A stretch of DNA of 64,000 nt, taken from positions 8,432,001 to 8,496,000 of the forward strand of contig NC_045129.1 of assembly GCF_007655135.1 (NCBI RefSeq), in the 5' to 3' direction. This DNA comes from Punica granatum. Taxonomy: Eukaryota > Streptophyta > Magnoliopsida > Myrtales > Lythraceae. The notes under the pieces are model-generated. The model saw nothing but the letters and a program-made list of their open reading frames with translations. It ran no database searches and was not told where the DNA came from. Made by a program: the position numbers and the translations under genes. Shown piece by piece: positions 23,567-34,639 of the stretch (positions are counted from its first letter, which is position 1; every line of letters begins with the position of its first letter).

Positions 23567-23960
23567 CCTTCAAGCGTCAAACTTCTCCTCACCCTCAACA
23601 ATAAAAACCCAAAAGGGCCAAAGCTTTACATCACAAGCAGCTCCAAATATCAAAGCTCAGAGCATTTCCGCAGAGCCAGAAAAGTGGAAATCTTGCAGGT
23701 GAGGGAGGGGAAGAAGCTAAATAAGGGATATCTTAAGGAGATGGTTATCCTGGGAATATGCACACAACGGGAGAACAGCTTGGCTTGGCCTGGGGATGAT
23801 TGGAATCTTTCTAAGCAGAGGAAATGATATTATAATCTTTTGAACAGGTAGACATCCTCTTAACCTTAATTGTCTCTTAGGTTAAATATGTTGTAATGAG
23901 GGCAGGTTGCGGAGGAAGGAACACTCTCTCTCGCTCTTTTAAAGGGCGGGGGCCTCTCCC
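23567..23960 (-). other. Probable 5' leader and upstream region of the kinase gene
   Basis: Purine/pyrimidine-skewed sequence without transposon ends, directly upstream of the proposed ATG at 23566. On the minus strand it reads pyrimidine-rich GAGAGAGAGTGTTCC near 23920-23935, like many plant core promoters and leaders. Plus-strand open frames here lack recognisable domains. Confidence 0.4.
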
Positions 23961-24739
23961 TCAATCCTGCTGATGTAATCTCGACCGTTGTTTTATTTAT
24001 TTATTTATTTGATTTATTTTTATTTTATGGTTTCATTGGGCCTCGATGCCTCGTTGATTTTGGCGCAACTAACGCTCCAAAAAGGAACTTGTTTTTGGTT
24101 AGGGACATATAACGACCCAAATGACTTTACTTTTTTCTCTCAAACTTAAAAGAGCGAAAATCGATTGTGATATTTCCAATTAAATTGAAACAAGAAAGTT
24201 ATTGCCACCCAACTTCTAGCTTAACGGGTCGACGAGGCATGTGTTTGGGGGATTGATGTGCTCTCCATGGGTCAATATATAAGTGACCATAGACGAATAC
24301 ATTAGATGGCCATCTCCCTTTATTATAACCGTGGCCCTATACTTAGGGTATTTTTTTTTTCCTTTTTTGGTTGATATACTCTGGGTATGTCCTGGAAGAG
24401 GGAGAGAGAGCGAGGTGGGGGATTTATATGGAAATTTCTCCATTTCTTTTCATTTTCTTTTGTTTCCAACATATGGCTAAATGATTTCTATTTCGATGAA
24501 ATAACTTTACTGGTGCATGTAAGCAAATATGATTAACGATCCCCTTCCCTGTAGGAAGGGAATTGTCTAGAATTATTGGTTCCAAGAAAGTTTGTTATAA
24601 TTGTAATGTTTCTTTTTTTATAAGTAAAAATGGTGGACAACAGTAATGGCAACCTTACTGTACCTTATTAATTTCCAGACCCTCATGTTCAACTGTGAAT
24701 ATATCAGATGAACTGAACAACCAGTGGAAGCACTGACCC
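23961..24739. other. Spacer
   Basis: Contains a TTTA-type low-complexity stretch at about 23992-24028 and otherwise unremarkable AT-rich sequence. No genes or element ends recognised. Confidence 0.5.
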
Positions 24740-24952
24740 CTTTAACATAGTATCACCAAAGGCCTAGTATAATTAACAGAAGTCGTGACATTGCGTCACC
24801 AAACCACATGGGGATTCAAACAGTGATATTGTAGCAAATGTTTTGACACAAATACATAGGAGGATTTAAACCCGTGACATTGGAGTTACGTGACATTGGG
24901 ATTATCAAACCATATGGGAGTAAACTTGTAACCACTATGCTATCATCTTTGG
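24740..24952 (-). mobile_element. tRNA-derived SINE
   Basis: On the minus strand the element starts AAGATGATAGCATAGTGGTT (A-box-like) and about 65 nt later has GTCACGGGTTTAAATCCTCC (B-box-like), the two internal RNA polymerase III promoter parts of a tRNA-derived SINE. A body with repeated GTCACG motifs follows. No perfect target duplication was found. Confidence 0.55.
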
Positions 24953-26690
24953 TGGTTACAATAATAATGTTCTTATTCAATGTGATTTTCAAATCTATTT
25001 TCTTTTATGGTTTGCTTGATGGATCGACCAGTATATAAGCTATTGTAATTTATAATTGGGTTTTTTCCTTGTATCTGCTTGTATATTAATGAAGGATTCT
25101 CGTTACCATTTGAGAAAAATAAAAAAAGCAAATATGCTTAAGTTTACTAGTAGGTCAAAAAAATCTGAAAATTTATAGGAAAATATTACTATCTAATTAA
25201 GCCTTAGGTAGTCGATTTATTTATTAATCATCTTCCTAAATGATCTTATGCTGGTAGTAGAGGTTCAATATCCTGTCAGTGTTTTAAAAAAATTCTTTTC
25301 TTTTAAGTCTTAAAATGTATTTTTAATTTTTTTTGGTAAATAGTATCATTTTTATCAATCGATATGATGATAATCCTGTGGAGGAATAAGTAGGCTCTCT
25401 CTTCATGAAATAAAATTGTGATTTTTTTTATAGGCTACAATGATGATAATATACTTCTACATACATAATATGTGTATATAAACAATTATTATATGTATGT
25501 ATCGACATTGACATTTGAGGAAAATTCAAGAATGGGAATTGATTGGTTTTATAAAGAATATTTTAGGTTTAAAAGAGGCAAATTCGATAATAATTTTGGG
25601 GGTTACTCGGGTTAGATTGATAATTGGCGGCAAAAACATGGCACTGGCATGCCAATGCGAGCTGATGATTCATTCAGTAGGTCCCAGCTGTCGGAATCTT
25701 TTGGCTAACCAAATCGATTCAAAAGTTCAGACTTTAATTTTCACCCAAACATAAAAGTCCAAACTTTGAAAACTCAACCAAGAAAAGGGCAAAAAAAAAA
25801 AAAGAGATTCCGATTTTTTTTTTGCTTAATTTAGATAAGATCATTATTAATAATTTTACTCGGTGGGTGTAATGGTCTCAGATATGCCATTCCTATTCTA
25901 CTCCTTCTAACATAAACACCTTATTAAGGAAAGCCAAGAGATATCTTGATAATATGTACATGGTTGATGAGGTATTATTTCGCGGCGTTCACTATTCATG
26001 CTATATGTACAATTGCTGCTGTTTTTTCTAATGCACATGATCACATTACTACACTACATGACCAACTTTTCTAATGCCCATCAGTAATGTAGAGTACTGT
26101 ACCCTATATTCCTGAGAAAATATTGAGTATTATACAGTCATGTCATTGTATAATATTCTCATTGAATATTTTCTTCTGCATTACTACCCTACAACGGATA
26201 GTACATTACTAGCATCGTCAATGGAAAAAAAAGTCATAAGTCTACCATCGATATAACTTATAAATCTGTATGGTAAATAGATTACCTTAATATGACAAGG
26301 ACAGATATCTTATAGTTGGATCAACTAACATGTATCAGTGGAAAAGCATATTCACTTACAAACTTAATTATATGAAGGATTTTAAAATGGTACGTTAGAA
26401 TATGTGCTATGATAGTATGCTAATTTCATTCATTAGATCTCTCAACTTTTAAATTTATCTGTCTTTTTTTTATGGGGCTTATACCATGATCCACTATATT
26501 TTGCTTTTTTGTTCTTCGCATACTATATTATAAAGTTATTCCGTGTTTGTCCTTACACGCGTACCAATCATATTATGCCACTTCACTTATTACTAAACCA
26601 ACCTCGTAATTCGAATTGTTATCCAAACCAAATGACTTGATTTACTAAACGAGCATGATATTACTAAAATATCTTCTTAAATTTCAGAAA
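24953..26690. other. AT-rich spacer
   Basis: No coding region. Near 26113-26175 there is a stem-loop-like inverted repeat (GAGAAAATATT...ATTATAC with GTATAAT...AATATTTTCTT). A short T-rich and A-rich run lies near 25786-25820. Confidence 0.45.
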
Positions 26691-28301
26691 ATAAAAAAAC
26701 AAATTGACAAAAAAGAATAAGCATCGGGGAATGGTGGCTCCTTTCAGAACTGTCCACCACCCCTTCGGACGAGATCGTTGGGGACATCATTTGGGTGGTG
26801 GTGGCAAACCGCCCGAGCCACCATTTCTTGAATCTCACCCACTCTCTCTTTTCATGACCTCCAATGGCGCCGGAGACCTCATTTGAGGGGCTGACTGTCA
26901 GCGTTGGAGGGAGCCACCCCTCTCCCCCCACCACCCCAAAATTTATCTTCTTCGATGCACAACTTTTGCATTTTTCTACAAAAAAAAATGCTAGTTGATT
27001 CGATCGGCGTGACCACGTGTATTAAACTGAATTCGATGAAAAATTGCTAGTCAATTTAGGACATGCAGTGACTTCTCATGCGGGCATGTCATCAAACCCA
27101 AAAATTTGATGAATTTGAGACTTAATCCCATGAACTTGTGACGCTGCCGAAAGACTTGTGTGGTAAAATGATGTTTTAATATCAAGGATCTGTGTATGAT
27201 TAAGAAAATTAATGTACTTCATGGTACATATTTTAGCGGATTATTATATAATTTGCCTAATTATATTTCATATGACTTTTATGTAAAGTTCACATCCGAT
27301 CGACTGGTAATGATTAGGGTAATTTTTTTATTATAATTGTAAAAGATATAAGTTCAATCTCTTAATTTCAAGTTAAGAACGAATATCATGTAAAATCTAT
27401 TACTAGATTAGTCTAATTTCACGTCCTTGTTTCTTCTTTTAACAATAAAACTTTGGAAGACATTGATGTTGCAGTTTCGAAAATCGAGTATTAAATAATG
27501 TTCTTTTATCTAACAAATGCACTTCTTGACATTGAAATTTGTTTTATTCTCGAAGAAGGTTAAAATTATTTCACTCAACCAAAATTTTGATGGGCACATC
27601 TTTATATCCATATTTCTTGTATGTCTCCAAAAAGAAGAATAATGGGCGCATGGAACCAGGAAAGGCAACACCATCGATCATTGAAAACTTCCATTAATAA
27701 GATTTTTGCTTCCCCTTTGCACGATTGTAATTAAGATTTACAAGTCCCCAGACAGAGATGGAACACAAAGCTCCTTGACAATAGCCATTAGCCATTGCCT
27801 TGGAGAAAGTGAGAGATTTTTTTTGTTTCGACACCTTTAAGTCAAAAAGGGCCAAAGTAAAGTCATCGACATGGGAAGCCGCGATGTTTCATGTGAACTG
27901 CAAAGTTGCAGCAGAGCAGACAAACGTGGGTTTTCCCTGACCCATACACTACGCGTACGTATGTGAATGAATCTGCCTTTCCTTTTCCCCTTTCTCTTTT
28001 GCCCTCTCTCTTTTACTCTTTTATCTAATTTTAGCATGCAATGCAATGACTTATATTATATCAATGTTGGGGATAGCATGTATATTGGATCCACTTCATT
28101 ATTATCTGGTGGCTAAGTAATTGACTCAATATCAGTGATTACTGTCTTAATTTACTTTCGCCTTTCTATATAGGGGTGCTCAATTTTTTTGTCCCAAGCA
28201 AATCAACGCCGACCGAGGGCCCAAAATTCTGCAATTTCTGCAGCTTAACCACAAATTTACCCAAAATTTCAGATGGGGATTATGTATATGTAAATCAACT
28301 A
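26691..28301. other. Spacer with a GC-rich block
   Basis: 26725-26935 is much more GC-rich than its flanks (ACCACCCCAAA, GGGTGGTGGTGGC) and open in both strands, but no domain is recognisable; I suspect a repeat fragment. At 27300-27420 a SINE-like sequence with AAGTTCAATCTCTTAATTTC occurs. No gene called. Confidence 0.45.
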
Positions 28302-29276
28302 AGAACATATTTGGTTGACCGGAATTGCCAATTTCTTCCGGATCTATTTCGAGAGGAATATCATTTCTCGCGTTTGTTTGCATTCGGAATAGGAATGATA
28401 ATTCCAGATGGGCCCTCTCCTTCGTAGGAGGAGAATAGCCATTACCCACTCCACCATCCTCCATAGAAACTCCCATCGGGAATAGAGATCAAATTTCCAA
28501 CTTGTCCTCAGCTCAGACTCTTCACTGCCACCGTTCAACTGTTGCTGCCTCCCAAGTTCCACCATGAACGCTAACGACGTGCACTCATATTCACTTTACC
28601 GTCGCTTGTCACAGTCCCGTGAGTCACAAATCCGACCTGAGCCACTCGAGAGGTTGGATTTGGGGTGGCTCAAGAAGTCCTCCACGCGGTCCAGTCTCGA
28701 AGTCCTCACAACAGGGCCGCCGTTGTTACCGTCGCCGACGACGATAGCACTGCCACCTCCGCGAAGTCTCGAAAGCGCAACTCTCGTCGAGGCGACTGCT
28801 GTCATCACTTTGCATCTGCTCCCTCCTCCGCAAGGCGTCGACACTTGAAGACGACGTAGCCACAGAGGCGAGGTGCAGATTGGGAAAGCTACTACCCAGG
28901 AGGTCGACCTTGACCCTGCGACCCCATGGTTGGGTTTGCAAAGCCCTTGGCGGTGCATGGGGGAGCCATGCAATGTTCATCTTCTTCACGTTGAAGAAGA
29001 GGAACATTGCATTTTTTAAAAATTCTATTTAATATAATATTTAATATTTTAAAAGGGGGTATTTATGTCTTTTTATCTTGATTATATTGTATTCCCGATT
29101 TTTACCATTTTTCTATTTCTTCCAACTAAATAAAAAAAAATTCATCATGTAACCGAAAAAAATAAATAAATAAATAAATAAATTCATCATAATTCCTATT
29201 TTATTATCTATCAAGTCTAATCCATGTCCATTCTATTATTTATCAATTCCATTTTAACGAACCAAAGATAGCCTGA
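28302..29276. mobile_element. Candidate hAT-like element with GC-rich interior
   Basis: Left end AGAACATATTTGGTTGACCG then GAAT; right end, reverse complemented, CAATCAGGCTATCTTTGGTT then CGTTAAAATGGAAT. The arms are imperfect but share the TTTGGTT and GGAAT blocks of hAT-type ends. The interior 28560-28990 is GC-rich and open in several frames, unlike the AT-rich ends. No protein family was recognised; it could be a captured host gene fragment or satellite-like filler. Confidence 0.4.
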
Positions 29277-30351
29277 TTGCGTACCCATAGACCCTCTCTT
29301 TTTCTTTTCATAATTTTTTTTTCGTGAATGATGAATATGCATACTCCCTCTATAATTTGATTTGAAGTTAGTTTAGTCCAAATTTATCTGTGGTTAAGTC
29401 TATTTAATATCTTTGATATTCCAAGAGTTCCTCGGCAAGAGCTGTCTCGTGCCCTTTAACACATACTATGTTGAATATTGAATTCTTAACTGGCATTTAC
29501 CATGCATACAATTCTTTTAACCTTAATAAGGAACACAAATTGAACGGAATTACAAGGAAAGTTTACGACAGTAGCAGTCATTTAATACAATTATCATCAA
29601 TGAGATTTTTTTGCGTGCTTTTTATCTCATTTTCTATATCCTACAATTAAAATGCTAAATCCTCATAAATGGTAAGCTTAAAAACTCTCCTAATTCAATA
29701 GTACTAATTCAAAATATCGCCCATATCTATTCAATAGTTCTTGGAGATTGTATAAATTATAACTCATGTCATTATGAATGAAGTTTTGAATTATGAAGAT
29801 TTTTAGGTTAATTATTAGGAGGATATAACAACACTTATCCTACAATGTCCATTAGCCTCTCCTGTTATCAAAGCAATGAAAAAAAAATTACGATAAAACT
29901 ATAATTTGTAGAAGGACTAAAGAGTTGTTATCAATTGACCACCCTTGTAACCTCGTAGGCCCGGTTCTTAATAAAACTCAAACTTGGGTCGACATGAAGA
30001 TGAGGTAATATGAAATGGTTTTGAATCGGTTAATCTTCCACTAACCCACATATCGTCACCAAATCCAAATCATTAACCTTGCAACCATAAAAATGTTAGT
30101 CAAAGGTGAATTCAGCTTTTAGCACATGAAATTTTTTATACATTATAGGGATCTAAAATCCACTGAAACCTTGTGAGCTATTGACAAGTCGACGTCCAAA
30201 TGAGAATAGTTTCACCCGTTAGCTAGGTTGGGATATATACCATGGTCTCATCGAAAAAGAATCATTAACATTGCATGAATAAAAATTTCACCCAAGAAAA
30301 TCAAAAGAAAATAAAAAAGATCCCGAATAAAAAGCTTAATTAAGTTTCATT
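29277..30351. other. AT-rich spacer
   Basis: No open frame with recognisable similarity, no element ends seen. Confidence 0.5.
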
Positions 30352-30440
30352 AGGCGGTATAGTGTAATAGCACATGCTTTCTGTTGCAGTTTTTTCACGT
30401 TCGATTCACGTTGTCAGACTATCCATGTCTCTTTTTTTTT
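30352..30440 (+). mobile_element. tRNA-derived SINE fragment
   Basis: GGCGGTATAGTGTAATAGCA (A-box-like) is followed about 40 nt later by TTCACGTTCGATTCACG (B-box-like) and then a T-rich tail at about 30428-30438. The spacing is right for a tRNA-derived polymerase III promoter, but the sequence does not fold as a functional tRNA by eye. Confidence 0.5.
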
Positions 30441-31544
30441 TGCATACTTTGGTGTTCGGAAGTCAACGGATCCCGACTAATCCACTTCGATACCTTACTT
30501 AAGAAAAACCAGCGCCGAATTGCTTAAATCAATACTTGTTGGTCCCATGCCTCTTTATTAGATTTTCTATTTCCTTATACTAGATCTATGAGTTTCCTCT
30601 GTAATCGAGAAATTAACCTTTTAATTATTAATTACTTTCCTAATATTCCATTAAAGAATTTGCTGATGTGAGGAGGGCCTCCTATGGGTTAAGTGGGTGA
30701 ACTAAACCCTTCAACAGTGGGATGACGACTTAACCCCAAAAACGCACAACAGAGCCCACCAACAACCTCACCAATGTCCCAATTCAATTTTTTTTTTTAA
30801 TTGGCACAAAAATCTCGTTAGGGAGAAACTGAATTCATCGAAGGACCCCACATTGCACGCAAAGGAGTCAATAGGATGGAGACAATTTTACGGATACAGT
30901 TGAAAGCAGATTCAGAGGTGGTTTTATTTATTAAGAAGTCTTCCTTTGACTACTACGGACGTACCTTTCGAACAGTGACATAACATGGCAACTAAACCCC
31001 CCTTCAGAGTGCCTGAAAAAGCATAATGCGATATCCTTTGTAATGTGATGATCCGGAAAGTTCACCAATCGATCTTTTGTGTGTGTTATGGCACCAGCTC
31101 CAATTAATATTGGAAAACTGTATAATGCGATGTAGAGGATTTTCAACTCCTCTAAATGCAAAACATGGGCGAAAAGTTCGGGTTTCTATAAGATGATGTG
31201 GACTTACAATTCATAACTTGAAAATCTTAATAAATCGTGTTACTTGTCCGTGATACAAAGCCCATATAGCATTTGCACGACATATTTCACGTCATCAAAG
31301 AGATTTAGATGACTAAGGTGCCATAGATAGACCTTCTCCGCACACTCAACAACTGCACAGAAATGGTGGATTTGGACTTGTGAGTGGCACTATTTTCGAC
31401 CTCTTCATCTTTGCGGAAATTCAATCCATAGAAATTTTATGATATTATCAATTAAAATTTCTTATTGAATTAGCAATTCGAGCATTTGAAATGGATGAAA
31501 TATATATATATATATATATATATCATTAATAAATATAAAATAAT
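30441..31544. other. Spacer
   Basis: A GC-richer stretch at 30660-30790 and a T run at 30788-30797; a TA microsatellite at 31501-31523. Nothing recognisable as a gene. Confidence 0.5.
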
Positions 31545-31695
31545 TTCTTTTACAAGAGATGTTTACGGATCTAGTATAATAAAATATAAAGCCTAATAGC
31601 TAATAAAGAGACATGAATAATCTCATAACGAGTATCAAACTTAAAACTTTTTAATTATCATATCATATAAAAGTATTTGTCGCTATATTATGTCC
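31545..31695 (-). repeat. Dispersed SINE-like repeat copy
   Basis: Reads TTACAAGAGATGTTTACGGA, CTAGTATAATAAAATATAAA, AATAATCTCATAACGAGTATC and ends TTTGTCGCTATATTA. One of the better preserved copies of the family also seen at 2.7, 4.9, 55.3, 58.4 and 60.6 kb. Confidence 0.55.
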
Positions 31696-32000
31696 CTTCT
31701 TTGATATATATATATATATAACATTTTTTTATATATAAACAGCTTTCGCTTTCGTGATTTTCCAACGGATTTGGTGCATTTCTAATGGGAAGTGGGACAC
31801 CTACCAATAACACAAAACACTCCGCCTATCAGAAGCTCGGGTTCGTTAAAGGAATTGGGCTAAAAGCTATAACGGTTTTGCGTTGGTTGTTCCAACTGAT
31901 CGATATGTGCATGGGGATATACTTTGGACACGGGATCATTGGATATGTCCACGTAGTACTAGATATGCTCGGGAGTCGACAATATCATATTCCAACAGAC

Positions 32001-32206
32001 CAGGGGCGAAGCCAGGATTTCTGTCGAGGGGGGCAAAAATATTATAATAAATATAAGTTTGGGGTAGAATTTTAAAAATTCAAAGTTTAGGGGGGCAATG
32101 GGGGAAAAAATGTTACAATAAACATACTTTTGGGGTAAAATTATAAAAAATTTAAAGTTCAGGGGGGGCAATTGCCCCCCCTGCTATTATGCTGGCTCTG
32201 CCCCTG
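32001..32206. mobile_element. hAT-type MITE, 206 bp, with 8-bp target duplication
   Basis: Starts CAGGGGCGAAGCCAGGATTT and ends so that its reverse complement is CAGGGGCAGAGCCAGCATAA, giving good terminal inverted repeats. CAACAGAC occurs immediately on both sides (31993-32000 and 32207-32214), a perfect 8-bp target duplication, the hAT hallmark. The interior has two near-repeats of a GGGGGCAA...ATAAACATA...TTGGGGTA type and no coding capacity. Confidence 0.9.
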
Positions 32207-32214
32207 CAACAGAC

Positions 32215-32819
32215 TACTTCTACGTACTATGGCAAATGTCTCGGCTCTTGGGCATCTTATTTATTTTTGTTTTGCGTACAATCTAGGACATCTTATTCAT
32301 CGTTAGACGATCAATGGAAAAGTTGTATCATATCAATCTTTTCTAGTTAAACATATATAGTTTGGAATTATGTAGTTCAAGAATTTATCTTTGACTAGAA
32401 CGATATTTAGGAGAAACCAAACTAGGCTTTGGCAAGCATTAGGGAAGCTACTCGATGGGTCATTGCAAGGATTAATGGCATGAAGTTGCACCTAGAGTGA
32501 AGGTTATGGCTATCATACAAGGGCATGTTTGAGCACCCGCAGATGTGTAATTATCTTCAAGGAAGTTGTAGAGTATCACCATATATAATCTTTATTCGGG
32601 ATCAAGTAAAATCAAATGACAATAGTAATCAAATGCAAGAAAGATTAATTGTAAAATATGTCATTATACATAACGTGAATTAATTTTAAAGATGGTTGAT
32701 TAACTAATCTTCCCAATTCCCCCTCGGAATGAGTGCTTGGGCATATTAATATATAATGGACATATGCAGTAAATAAAACATAATTTTTTGGTGAAAAGAT
32801 ATACTACATAAAACATAGT
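32215..32819. other. AT-rich spacer
   Basis: No gene or repeat border recognised between the hAT MITE and the foldback element. Confidence 0.5.
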
Positions 32820-33530
32820 GAGAAAACTATCAATATGGTTATTGAAAAATTATATTGTCATCATTATGCCCCTTCAAATATCTCATTGTCATAAATTTGG
32901 TCATTCAAAAATTTTTGCCATCAATATGGTCCTTTGAAAATTATATTGCCGTCAATTTGGTCATTCAAAGATTTCGGCAATCAATATAGTCGTTCAAAGA
33001 TCATTTCGTCAATCAAATTAATCTTCCGTTAAAAACACTGTTAATATTGCTTAACTCCGTCAAATAATTTCTATTAAAAAAATAAAAATAGAAATAGAAA
33101 AAAATTATCTGTTGAAACAAAAAATCAACAATGTTTCTCACTCCAACACATGTGCTGTGTTTCTGTCAATCGCCTGATAGTCTTCACCTCCACCTCCATC
33201 TTCATTTATAGTCATCTTTCCCATTGATATTGAGAAGAAGAATAAATAAATCAAGCAGACACGTACATTTCCAACATGAACATATATATACTGAATTTTA
33301 TAAAGAGAGTGTGAGAGAGATTGAGAGATAACAATTTTTCTTCTGTCTAAAAAAATATTTTCTATCATTTAATCTTTTATAAAGGTTATTTGACGAAACT
33401 AAGCAATTCTAATGGTTTTATTAAATTGATGACAATATGACATTTGAAGGACCATATTATGGGCATAAATCTTTGAAGGACCAAATTAATGATAATAGAA
33501 TTATTTGAGGACCAAATTGATAGTTTTCTC
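32820..33530. mobile_element. MULE-like foldback element, 711 bp
   Basis: Left end GAGAAAACTATCAATATGGT and right end, reverse complemented, GAGAAAACTATCAATTTGGT. Both arms consist of repeated short modules of the kind TCAATATGGTCCTTTGAAA / TAATTTGGTCCTTCAAAGA, about 45 bp apart. The flanking 9 bp, AAACATAGT (left) and AAAGATAAT (right), agree at 7 of 9 positions, compatible with an aged 9-bp MULE target duplication. No transposase. Confidence 0.75.
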
Positions 33531-34439
33531 AAAGATAATGAACACTCGCTGAACCAATCATATCCACAAGCTTTCAATTAGTAAAGCAATGTGTTTGCCA
33601 GAAATAGAATAGACAAGTTGGTTACTCATAATAAAAAGAACAGACAAGTTGGTCTTGTTTTGTTTTTTTTGTTTTTTTTTTGGGATTTTGTTGGGGTTGG
33701 AGAGGGTAAGCCAGGTAATAAATATTCAACAGAATAGATGAGGCACTTAGACTATCGGGTTATTGATATAACCTAAATAAATCCTAATTGGGAGGACGGG
33801 TCATAGTATAGTGATATAAAATGCCGATTGTCCTCCATTCAAGAACAAGTGTCACACATGTATAGTGTTAGAATGCCAAAAACTACTAAAATTTTAGTAT
33901 AGACTTTTGTTTCTTCTGTCTATCAGTGTTTTCTTATTATTAAATAAATATAAGTAGAAGTGCCCATGCATACTCTCCACCATAGAGCTCAAAATCACAG
34001 TACTTTATAGAGAAGGTAAATTTCGACCATATCCTCTTATAATTTATGAAAATGACTAGTGACACCCCTCATTTCTAAAATTAGCTATACACTACCCCTC
34101 TTTTCACTGATGTGGCGTTAAGAAAACATTCACTTTGTCACATGAATCCATGTCGTGGAACTACACAAATCAACCCGTTACCTATCTTTTTATCCAAATG
34201 AAATCTGATTCGATTTAAAGAAAAAAAAGAAATTAGCGAAAGGATGAGTTGTGTGTGAATAATTTTGAAAGGAGGAGATGTCGTTGGTCATTTTATAAAT
34301 TATAGGGGTATCGTCGAAATTTATCCTTATAGAAATTATAGAAGACTCTTGATATTGATGGTGATATAGATTTATAGATATAGATTATAGATAATAGATG
34401 TAGATTTATAGATAGTAGTCCTTTCTAACATTTCCATCT
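33531..34439. other. Spacer upstream of the histone-fold gene
   Basis: T-rich run at about 33656-33682. A tandem repeat of a 13-15 bp TAGATTTATAGATA-type unit lies at 34358-34413. No coding region. Confidence 0.55.
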
Positions 34440-34460
34440 TTCTTCTGAAAGAGGTCATCT

Positions 34461-34512
34461 TGGGCCGAAGCCCAATTTCTAAAAAAAGTTCGATCTGGCA
34501 ACTGAATGGGCC
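34461..34512 (+). promoter_or_regulatory. Two TGGGCC site II-type elements
   Basis: TGGGCC at 34461-34466 and again at 34507-34512, with GCCCA partners nearby (TGGGCCGAAGCCCA and TGGGCCGAACGAGCCCA). Site II elements are bound by TCP factors and are common in promoters of plant housekeeping genes. They sit 128-179 bp upstream of the ATG of the histone-fold gene. No clear TATA box in between. Confidence 0.5.
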
Positions 34513-34639
34513 GAACGAGCCCAATAGAGACTGCCCAATTAAATCTACTCTACGTCAAGGGCCTACGCCGATCAGTCGGATTTTGACACGAAACTCCTCC
34601 GGTCAAAAGGATTTCTCCGCGCCGTCGTTCAGCTCCGGT

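Noticed and set aside
23240..23827. 195-codon plus-strand open frame opposite the kinase leader
   Set aside because: Low-complexity Lys/Ser/Gln composition, no recognisable domain, and it lies opposite the probable 5' leader and first exon of the kinase gene.
29160..29190. CRISPR-like or other short regular repeats
   Set aside because: Only AAAT/TAAA microsatellite runs; the genome is eukaryotic and no spaced direct-repeat array exists.
30352..30420. Possible tRNA gene
   Set aside because: A and B boxes are present but arms do not pair as a tRNA and a T-rich tail follows; a SINE head fits better. The heads at 49.4 and 24.9 kb were rejected as tRNAs for similar reasons.
34460..34639. N-terminal extension of the histone-fold protein from the ATG at 34460
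   Set aside because: The extra 60 codons overlap the site II promoter elements and are not part of the conserved family N-terminus MALLGDDG.
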